Origin: Centropus unirufus
Lineage: Eukaryota; Chordata; Aves; Cuculiformes; Centropidae
Direction: 5' to 3'
Assembly: GCA_013397695.1 (NCBI GenBank)
Contig: VYZI01000104.1
Coordinates: forward strand, 1,554,170-1,618,169
Length of the DNA: 64,000 bases
The position numbers were made by a program, and so were the translations under genes. The notes beneath the pieces were generated by a model. It had not been told where the DNA came from, ran no database searches, and saw only the letters and a list, made by a program, of their open reading frames with translations. The first letter of the stretch is position 1. Every line of letters starts with the position of its first letter. Below, in pieces: positions 1-10,700 of the stretch.

Positions 1-369
1 AGGAGAGATTTACAATTTGAAAAATGGTCTAATAGTGTTATGCTGCATTGTACTTGTCATCTCCTTGTCAAGGATCTTTATTACGTGCTAGCTTACAAAT
101 TTTGTTGCAGAGGTACAGGAACAAAATTCAGATATCCTCTGTACGACAGCAAAGAAAAGGCTAATAGGATATGTTATATCATATGATATAATATTATGCA
201 TTAGTTTTTCTCACAAGCTTTCTAGTTTAAGTACCTGAACAAAGTTTCTTTTGCAGAATAAGTTTGTATAAATATGTGGAATGTTGTGTTTTATTGTCCT
301 TAGCTTTGTATTGACAGCCAATAAAAATGTATAGGTTGAAATTATTCATTGTCTTTTATCTTATGCCAG
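1..369. other. PNPT1 intron 5 (partial), no exon seen
   Basis: AT-rich intronic sequence ending in the acceptor used at 370. A TTTTGTTGCAG stretch near 110 looks like an acceptor, but what follows matches no part of PNPT1. Confidence 0.7.
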
Positions 370-1796
370 ATCCTTTGTAATCTTTTAGCAGTAGATGGTG
401 TCAATGATCCTGATATTCTGGCAATTAATGGAGGTAAGGGGACTCTTGGAAATAACTGCTTGTGTGTGATTTCATATGATCTGTTTTTTCTAATGCAGAT
501 TTTCCTCTTCATTCTAGCTTCTGCAGCTCTTGCATTATCTGATATCCCGTGGAATGGTCCTATTGGTGAGTATATATTTTGAAATGATGGGTGATTTAAA
601 CATAATGGAAGGGTTAAAACACAATTTGTGCCTTGTTTTTTAAGAATCTGAAGTCCACTAACCTTTGTTTCAAGTATTGAAAATAATTTTGCTATGACTA
701 GGATTATTGCACTTCAAAGTGTTATTTTTCCTGGGCTAAATATGTTTCTGGAAGGATTTATAATCCAGAAACAGTACAGTACAGAGACTGATAACTTAAT
801 TTTTTCTTTAGGGAAACTTATTCTTGAAAAACATTGTTGAGGAAGTAGCTGGGTTAGAATACTTTTTCTCCAGAAACTCAAGAGCAGCTTTATTTCATTG
901 TGAATATTTTTGGGGAAGAGAAGTGATCTAGCCAAGAACAAATATTTAGCTGTGTTTTCCTTTCACCCGTCTTTTTCTAGAAAACATGTGCTCAAATTGA
1001 CTGGAATAACCCAGTAGATTAAAACTTTGTGTATAATGCTGCTTGGCACTATATGCCCTACCCTGTAATGCTGCCCAAAATAAATTCAGGAATAAATAAT
1101 TTTGCCGTACAGGTTTTGTCTTAATATGTAGCTAACATGTTAATGCTTTAAACTGGATCCATAGCTTTAATTATTGTTCGCAGTTGTATATTTTTCAAAG
1201 TAAAATGATACATTAAAGAACTTCCTTATAATAATAATTTTCTGGAATTTCTTTTCAGGTGCAGTAAGGGTAGGACTGGTTGATGGAGAAACTATTATTA
1301 ATCCAACCCGAAAGCAGATGTCTTCTAGTGTTCTAAATTTAGTTGTTGCTGGAGCTCCACAAAGTCAAATTGGTAAGTAGCTTAATTGTTAATATTCTGA
1401 AAATCAAGTAGATGCAGATATTTTCCTAATCTTTGAAACTTGATTTTTTACACTAGAGTAGGAATAAGCAACAGTGATGGGTAATTTTTTGTTAGGTGAA
1501 GTAAATTCCATTACATTCATGCAGCTTAATGTTAATGAGGATTTCCTCAGTTGAATTAGATTGCTGTTGAGCAGTCAAATAGTAATTTACTTTACCTTTC
1601 CATTGATAGTTATGTTGGAAGCAACTGCTGAGAATATATTGCAACAAGACTTCTGTCATGCCATCAAAGTAGGAGTGAAGCATTCCCAGCAAATAATTCA
1701 GGGAATTCAACAACTAGTGAAAGAACAAGGTGTTGTCAAGAGAACTGTTCAGAAGTTGTTTATTGCACCTGAAGAGATTGTGGAATGTGCAAAGAA
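370..1796 (+). other. PNPT1: PNPT1 segment: C-terminal part of the first RNase PH fold (4 exons)
   Basis: Exons 370-433, 518-565, 1259-1372 and 1610-1796 encode the stretch beginning ILCNLLAVDGVND and ending EEIVECAKK. The landmarks SDIPWNGP, NLVVAGAP and AENILQQDFCHAI are typical of the first RNase PH repeat of animal PNPases. In PNPases this repeat is structural; catalysis sits in the second repeat. The first exon starts in phase 0 after a TATGCCAG acceptor, so the preceding exon should end on a complete codon. Confidence 0.93.
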
Positions 1797-4700
1797 GTAA
1801 GTTCAGAACAACTAATAATGATGCTGTTAAGTGACTCAAAATGCTTATTTAACGATTGTTTAATGTGATGAGCTCTGTTCAGGCAGTTCAGTGGATTTGT
1901 TTAACAAAATAGCATGCAGAATTACTCGCTGCATTTTCCATAGAAACTCAGGAATGTGGCCTTCAGCTTTCTCCTTTTAGATTTAGTAAGAAGGACAGGA
2001 CAAAACAAATACCCTGAAAATACAATGGAAGTGTTAAGTTAAGATGCCATCTTGGGGAACAGTAGAACAAGAGGAGTCCGAATATGTTGGCTCACGTGAG
2101 CTTTGCTGTTGAAGTGGTAACTGATTTCAGGGAGGTGGCAGGAGAGCGGGCAGAAAGGACAGCTGGAGCTAGTGATGTTTATAGATGTCATAGATGTTAT
2201 AGGTGCTTTCATACTGCAAATGAAAACAAGCATTTAGTCCTTAAAAGGAACTAATTATATGAGTGTATTTTAAGTTGTGTTTTCAAAATTTCTTTATTTT
2301 CTTCCAAAAGACTTGCTTTTGACAAGATCTATGCAGTGTTCACGGATTCTAGCCATGATAAAGTAAGTAATCAATTTGAACTTAATTATGTTTCAATTAA
2401 TATCGTAATGAAACTGCTAAAGATTTAGTTTCTTTAACAACTGTTAAAAACTCTTCTCCTCTGCATGTATTTGCAATAGTAATAAAAAATTGTTCTGTAA
2501 ATTCTTATCAACTGGAATATTTGTAGTTACATGATTGATCTTTGAATTAGTGTGACAGGCCTATTCCTTGATTTACAGAATTTTAAACCAAATGAAAACT
2601 CACAGCCCAAACATCTTTTTAGTCTACTCTGAAGAGTTAACTGGTTGCAAATCCTGTGTTCTAGATTTCTAGAGATGAAGCAATTAACAAAATAAGGCTT
2701 GAAACAGAAGAACAGCTGAAAGGTATTGTTTTCTGCTTTTTTAAGATTTAGAAAATGCTTCAATGGAGGTAGCACTGCTTAGAGTTACAGTGCGCTCTTT
2801 GTTGGCCAAGTTATTTTAGTGAAGGTTCTATAAAATTATTTTCCGACTTCAGATGCCATTTCTTTTTTTATACCTAGAGAAATTTCCAGAAGCTGAGCCT
2901 TATGAAATCATGGAATCTTTCAATGTGGTTTCAAAGGATATTTTTAGGAATCTTATTCTGAATGAATATAGAAGGTAAGTATATGCAACTCCACTGAATA
3001 ATATTTCTGTCAGCTTTTTATCTAAGATTGTCGTTTCATTGATCTCATAATTTCTGCTTGTAACTTTAGGTGTGATGGAAGAGACTTGACTTCCCTCAGA
3101 GATATTCATTGTGAAGTGAACATGTTTAAAACGCTTCATGGGTCAGCCTTATTTCAGAGAGGTCAAACACAGGTAGTATCTTTAAACATTAGAAGTCATA
3201 ATTATATTTATCAAGGCTGGAAATTTTGTATTTTTTTTTTAAATGCAAAATTTCCTTTTTTTTACATTCAAGTGGTAATCACTAGAAAATAGTTTAGGTT
3301 TAATTAAAATATATATGAGTCCATTTCGACAATAGATGAAGTTTGTTTCCTTGCTACGCTAACAGTACAGATGGTGAAGTAACTTTCTAAGCATATGTGC
3401 CCAGAAAGTGTCTGGTAAGCATTATTGTGTCTTCAGCTTTTATAAAGATGTACTAAGGATGTAAGGATCCTGTTTATCCAGCTTGGAAGATTTGAAACAG
3501 ATTTGTTTGGTTGAGTTTTGTCTTGGGAAGTGGTTTGAGCCATCCAACTCATGATGGCTTAAAGTAAATTTGCTGGTTAATAGGATAAATCCAGAATCAT
3601 ATCTTTGTCATCCCTTTACGTAGATTTTTACGCTAAAAAATACTTGTTGAAACAAAAGTTTTTCACGTAAAATACAGCCCTAGTGGTTTTAGAAAAATGG
3701 GTGACTGTTGATGGGCCCTTGGTGTGTAGGACAGTGGTATGTAGTCATGAGAAATCTTTTAAAAGAAATTTAACTTGTTCGCAAATATGTAGCCCAGACT
3801 GAAATAGGAAATTAAACAAAAGGAAAAACGCATTGAGACTTTGCTTCTCATTCTTTGCCAAAAGTGTCAGGTGTTGAGTGCATTGAATTAAGATTGTACG
3901 CAAGATTTGATGTCATGGTTGTGATGGGGTTTTTTTAATGCAGCTTATTTTCCTAGAAGACTGTCAGTCATTGATCTGACTTACTATGGGGTACTTGAAT
4001 AGTTGCAAACAGGGGTTTACTACTCAGTATTGTCCCCTCATATTCCTCTAAAAATAACATGCAGCAAGTCCATGTGACAAACAGGCTTGCTCGTACAACA
4101 TTGTGGCTGCACATGGCCCTGGCTTTTAAATTAAGTAGTCCAGTTTCTTAGTGAACAAACTGTTCTGGCACCTACCACTTAAATATATTAATTTAGTATT
4201 TTTAAATGTCAGCACTTGTAAGGTTGTGGAATCCTCACAGATTATGAATAAAGGGAAAAAAGGTTTGCAGAAGTGATGGCATCATACGTGTTGCCAAAAT
4301 CATTCTTTTTTGATTCTTCATAATCAGTAAAAATTGTGAAAGATGGAAGTGTTTAAGGAGCAGTTTATTTACTTTCTGCCTTTTTATTCTAGGTTCTCTG
4401 TACAGTTACCTTTGACTCTATAGAATCAAGTGTAAAATCAGATCTTATCTCAACAGCAGTGAGGTATGTATATCTTCCAGTGTTTTGTCATGACAATAAG
4501 AGTGTGCTTGTATGCTTAAGTACATGTGAAAAAGGTTCCTTGACATTCAGTATAAATATATGTATTTGCTAAGACTGAAAAAGCTGTAAAATCATCTTTG
4601 AAGTTCCCTATTTGCAAGAGATCTTGGCAGTTTTTCATTAAGATTACGTTGATTCCACAGGCACGTATATAATATTGGAGAGTATTACAAGTAACATCCA

Positions 4701-7700
4701 GTCTGGTTTTGAGAGAAAGAAAATAGCAAATTGTCCTTAAAACTGTGAAACTGTCCATATTTCAAGGCTCTTTAAATAAAACAATTTAAAGGTGATTGTC
4801 TGTAATTTTCAATTATTTATCATCACACTTGGAACTTGACTGAGTAGAATATATATCTATTTCTCACAAGTTCTGAAGTTGTTCTTGATAGGTTGGATGC
4901 TCGTAGCCTGTCTTGTGTTTGTTGAGTTCTGTTCAAACTGAAACAATTTTAAAAGCAGATAATGGTGGGGAGGGCTTCTCCAACTGAACCAGCATATTTA
5001 AATATTCTCAACTTGTCTCAAAAACATTCAAAGAGCTGAAAATACTTGCATTCTTTTTTTAATGGAGGAAGGAAAATTTAACTGACGATGTATTAAGTGA
5101 ATCTTTGTGCTGTTAACTTTTTAATGCTGAGGGCCAGCTTGTTAGGGGGGAAACTGCTTCCCTTTAAAGCCGCAGTTGAGTGATTTTATCCCACCAGTGT
5201 GGGAGCTTTGACAATTTAATGTGCCAGCTTTGGTTCAGTTACTATTTTTGACAGGATATATTTGTCTATATGCTTTAATTTTGGTATTATTGGAAATTAG
5301 CTTCTGTGTTTAAACAATGAGGTCATTTGGTCGCTTCATGAATGTGAGATCGCCTCTATGTGAAACTATAGGCAAGTCTTGACTTGAAACAACCCTGCTG
5401 ATAGATTAGCTATTTTGTATTTATTGCTAAGAGTCAAGTCTTGTGGCACTTCAGTATGCTTTTTGAGCATGGAGTTTATTTAATTGAGAGCTCTTTTGTG
5501 GTTACAGAGATTTTCAGTTTTCCTTCTGAGTGCCTATGTCTGAGCCCTCACTGCAGTGTGTACAGTAAGGTGCTGGTGCTCTTGAAGTTTGATCCTTTTT
5601 TCCTTCCTTCAGACACACCAAAACCAACATGAAGAAGTGATAAGAGGCTATTCTATTCTAAACATCAAGGGCAGCTGTTTTAGTGTTGATGATGAACATG
5701 TGAGGTGGCTTTTTTAGTTGTATTCTATGCTTTTTGATTTGTTCACTACATAGAAAACCTTGGGAAAATAAAGTGGGCAATCAGGAAATCTACTGCTTTG
5801 TTGGTTTGGCCAAGTCTATTTGTAAGCATAATTGGATATAATCTGATGTTTTACCCATTGTATGAAAGAGGTGTTTGGTTGCTCTTTTTTTTGACATGGT
5901 CTTCTTTTTAATTAACAGTGGAATAAAAGATAAAAACTTCATGCTGCATTATGAGGTGAGTGTTTACTGTGTCAAAGGTTTTGCGTGATTCACAGAAGGG
6001 CTTAATTTCTTGCTTTTACAGGTGAAATTGATCACTTCCAAGGATATAAATTATGTCTAGGTTTGCTAAACTATTATTTCTAATTCATATGTGAAATTAT
6101 ACTGCAGTCTATGAACAGAAGTGCTGGCTTCCTAAAAAGTACTAGATAACTCATATATTGCATTTTATATAGCCTCTTTAATATCTTAACATTAGGTTAG
6201 CTCCTTAAGAAGGAGTTATCACTGAAAGCAGGATTAACCTGCTCTATTATTTTTAGTAAACTATTAACATGTTCAGCTGGAAAACCACACCAGTAGTAAA
6301 GAAGTGCTTTTACATCTTGGATCTCTCTCAGCCTTGGAACTTGCCCAAAGTATTTCATACAGGCAGCAGGCATGTCTTGTTCCTTTATCTGTCTGATAGA
6401 AGTCTGATATGAGAAGATGTCTGATATGAGAAGATTTCTCATATCTTGTTTGGCAAGTTTAATTGGAGTAAGTAAGCTTGTTGTGTTGCTTTTCAACTAC
6501 TTTGCAACTGCTTTATGCTCTGTTTTTCTGTGGAAGTAAAACACTGACTAAACCAAAACTGATCCTGCTTTGCAAAATGTCATTGAGAGAAGTCAGAGGG
6601 CGGTTTAATTTTTTTATTTGTTTTTACCTTGAGGTACATCAAAGCATTGAATTTTTTTTTCTAAGTCTTATGTTTTAAAATGAGGAAAAAAAAACCTTTA
6701 ATTTTCTGTACACATTTTTTTACTTCATAGTTTCCACCTTATGCAACTAATGAGATTGGCAAAGTTTCTGGTATGAATAGAAGAGAACTTGGGCATGGTA
6801 AGTTCTGACTGGAAGACTTCCATGCTGTAAGTTTTAATATTTTATCTGATTGTTTTTACTTGTGGATCACTTCGTGTTTTTTTTCCAACAGGGGCACTGG
6901 CAGAAAGAGCTTTGAAGCCAATAATTCCCCAAGACTTCCCATTCACAATACGAGTTACTTCTGAAGTCTTAGAGTCAAATGGTATTATGATTTTCTTATT
7001 CTTAACCTAGTGCTAGAGACTAAATGTCATTCTTAAAACACCTCAAGTTTGACAAACTTGTAGGCGTTTTAGGTAATAGATGTTGATTACAATGTTCTAA
7101 ATCTTGATAGCTGTGCTACTTGAAGTACTTAAAGTGAAAAGGTTGCATATGGTTATGAACAATGGAGCCTCAGTATGACATGTAAACATAACTGAGTTTA
7201 GTAAAATGGTGTTTGGGGCATTTGTATGCTACAGAGCGAGGAAAATAAATCTGCATACGTCTGAGGCCCGTTCTTCGGTGTTTAATCACACCCAGTACCC
7301 TCACTGACTTAGACATTTCTCTGGGAAAGAGCTATCTTTTTCACCTTTCTGTAGATTCCCTTGTGTGGCAAGAAGCTCTCCAAGGTCCAGCCTGCATTTT
7401 CTAGTGCTGTATCAAGATCAGGTGGTGGGAGGAGGAGTTAGTGAAGAAAGGGAAGAGTCCTCTTTTCAACTCTGAAATCCACTGAGTCCTTGTCTGGAAT
7501 ATTTAATATTAATTGTGATGCTTCTTGAGATTTTTGGGTATCTGTGTTGTGAAAGATTTAAACTATATTACCCATTTCTTGTTCAGAAAACTTTTGATAC
7601 AGAAAATTTCTAATTGCCATTATTTGTCATAGTATGTGTGTTGCTACACAGTATTTTCTAGCTGGCAGCAAGTTGGTTTTCAGAGTGACATTGAAGAATA

Positions 7701-10700
7701 TTGCTGGCAAGTTTTGTATCAGGTACATCTGGCCAATGTTTATAAACCCTCCCTGCCTCTTCTTATTCTTTAGGGTCCTCTTCAATGGCTTCTGCATGCG
7801 GTGGAAGTTTGGCATTAATGGATGCAGGTACAAACTTCAGCATTTATATAGTTTATCCTTAAAATAATGTGTTATAGGACTTGGAAATGGCCACAGGTTA
7901 TAAAAATGTATTTTTATTTACCACTATTAGGAGTTCCGGTATCGAGTGCAGTGGCAGGTGTAGCGATAGGGCTCATTACCAAATCCAATCCAGAAAAAGG
8001 AGATATTGAGGACTATCGTTTGCTGACAGACATCCTGGTAAGGGTTTTTAGTACCATTGTTTTATTGATGCTTGATTCTGTAAAATACCCTAACCCTAGG
8101 TATTAGGCCTCTATGGCCTAATTTGGTAACATTTTACCTAGTAGTTCTGGAACATATGCTACTAAAATTATTGAATAGTTTTATCTTCTCTCTTTTGTCT
8201 CCCAAACTCCCTTTATTTCAAAAGATCCTCTGAAATGGTCCAGTCATGTTTCTTACATTTTTTTATTTACTCAGTTAATTCTTTTAAGCTCTCATAAGCT
8301 CTCTTATTCTAGTGAATTTTGTTTTTTCTATTGGGAGAAAGAGATTAATGATTCTTAAATACTTGAATTTACTGCAAAACACAATGTATTGGATGGAGAA
8401 TGAGCAAAGTCACTGGGTGGGCAAAGCATGTGTTATGCTGTTGCAGCTTCCTGTGGCAGCCACTGTTGCTATAAAGTCGGCTGTGGATCTATTTTTCACA
8501 AACTAGCCCACAAAAGCTCTTAATTTATAAGGGCCAAAAGTAAGAGTGTTAATCATAAAGAGCAAAATAAGGTTGAAGAAAAACACAGAAATCTCAGAAG
8601 CAATTCCAAGTCTGCAGGACTGCTTTGTCGCTTATTGAAATATAGAATGTACTTTTAGTATTGAGACTTAACAGTGGGATAAAGTGACTCCAATTTGCTT
8701 GCTTTCTTTCTGTACTGGTAGGGAATTGAGGATTACTATGGTGATATGGATTTCAAGATGGCGGGTACTAATAAAGGAATAACTGCCTTGCAGGTATTGT
8801 AATATTAAATTTTCCTAAGAGGAGACTCTGAGAATGTATATAAAAATAGCTTTCCTTATGTACTGATATCACTGAACTCTCTTCATGTTAGGTTGATCTA
8901 AAACTGTCAGGAATACCAATAAAAATTGTAATGGAAGCTATTCAGCAAGCCACAGGTAGGTCCATGTTTGTATTTGCACCCATTTTATCACATTAATGAT
9001 AAATTGTATTCAATTCTAAGTTTTATGGAGCTAAATAATAAGTTTAGGTTTTTTTCACATTGTGGAAAAAAGCTGCTATCTTCAAAAAACTGGTCTGGTT
9101 TGAGTGCTCTCTGTTAGACTTCAATATAGCCATTTCATACAAAATAAATGGCTTTTTCAGTCATAGGAAGGCAGGCCCTTCCTACTCCATTTAAGTTTCA
9201 TAATATTGTATGGTAGTGTCAGTGAAATTGCTTGCTGCTCTTGGATGTTACTTTTGATAAAAAGAGAACACTTGTGTTGGTAATAATGAGCACCAGCTTA
9301 GTACAATGGGTAACTTACTTTGAAAAATGCAGTGAAGTTAGTGAAGAAGAAGTTAGTAGCAAGCTGGGGCAGGAGGGATGGAAACTTAAGAGTAACATAA
9401 GGGTAGAGGAATATATTATGAACATGCAATGTGTTGGATTTGACTGAGTCAAGTGCAATATTGCTAAGTCATGTCCGTTTCTGAAGTCTTGGCATATTCA
9501 AATCATATGTGGCAAGTTGGAAAAAAAAGCTTTGCTCTTTGTTCTGCAATAAATCAGTAAAAAGGGTTGTTAAAAATAAACTCCGAGCTAACCAGCATAA
9601 CTTCAGACCAATTTTTAAGTATTTCTGGAGCAGGAAGTTCTTACAACTTAAGTAACTGTCCATATTGTTGCAGGGGGATTCATGGTTAAGGTCAAGCAGC
9701 TCAGTACCCTCTGAGTCACATGGGTAGTAAAGGCTGACGTGCAGCTTTGCACATTGAAATTGTGGATTGGTTTTGATTGGTGAAAGTTGGAGGAGGCATC
9801 CGTTGCTTGTGAAATATGTAAAGCGTTACTATAACACCAGGAAGGATTTGGACTAACACACAAACATCCTATTAGATGGCTTCTTTTGAAATCAACAGAA
9901 GTATGTTATTAAAAGAACAGCAAACAATTTCTGATTTACTACAAAGTCAGTTATATTTGCTGTTGAAATCTACTGTTGCCTGTATTTTGACAGGTACAGC
10001 TAAAATACTCTTGAGCTATGAAAAACTGAAGCTACAGGCTTTAATAAGGATTTAACTAGTTCTGAGAGAAATTTTTCAGTGTGATTGTAATAGCAAGATT
10101 TTAATAAGAAAACCCTTACTAAAATGTGAGAACCAACAATTTGTGTTCAGTCAAGTTCCATGCCAGTGTATCATAACTAATTGGAGCTACACCCTGTTGC
10201 TCTTAAATAGTACCCCGAAACAGAACTGTATGTAATGTTCTAGGCTGCATAAATCAATATATGTGCTGAAAGCATAGGTTTTGTATACACAGAGCAGAAT
10301 GCTGTACAGCAACAAATATTCACTACCCAAAATGTTCCAAGTTACAATATTAAATCCTCAGGGTTGGTAGGAGGTAGATTTTCTGCATGGATGTATATCT
10401 ATCTTGTAATAAATGCTGCATGAATTTATTTTAACCTTATAAAAAACTCTTTGTTTTACCTTCGTTCGCCTTCCCTCTGATTCCCACAGCTGCAAAGAGG
10501 GAGATTTTACACATTATGAACCAAACTCTGGCAAAACCCAGACCAAACAGAAAAGAAAGTGGACCAGTTGTAGGTAATACTAGTTGTATGTTGATATGAA
10601 TTTGTATCTTTTATAATTACCTTTTTAACAATAAGCTGCTACTTAGACCAGCTTTTCTGATGAATATTTGCTATTCGCTTCTGCCTCTTGGTGTTATTTT

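Noticed and set aside
105..180. Possible extra PNPT1 exon after TTTTGTTGCAG
   Set aside because: The translated sequence does not match the PNPT1 stretch expected before ILCNLLAVDG, and no suitable donor follows.
8086..8100. Telomere-like CCCTAACCCTA stretch
   Set aside because: Fewer than two full units in an AT-rich intron; expected by chance.
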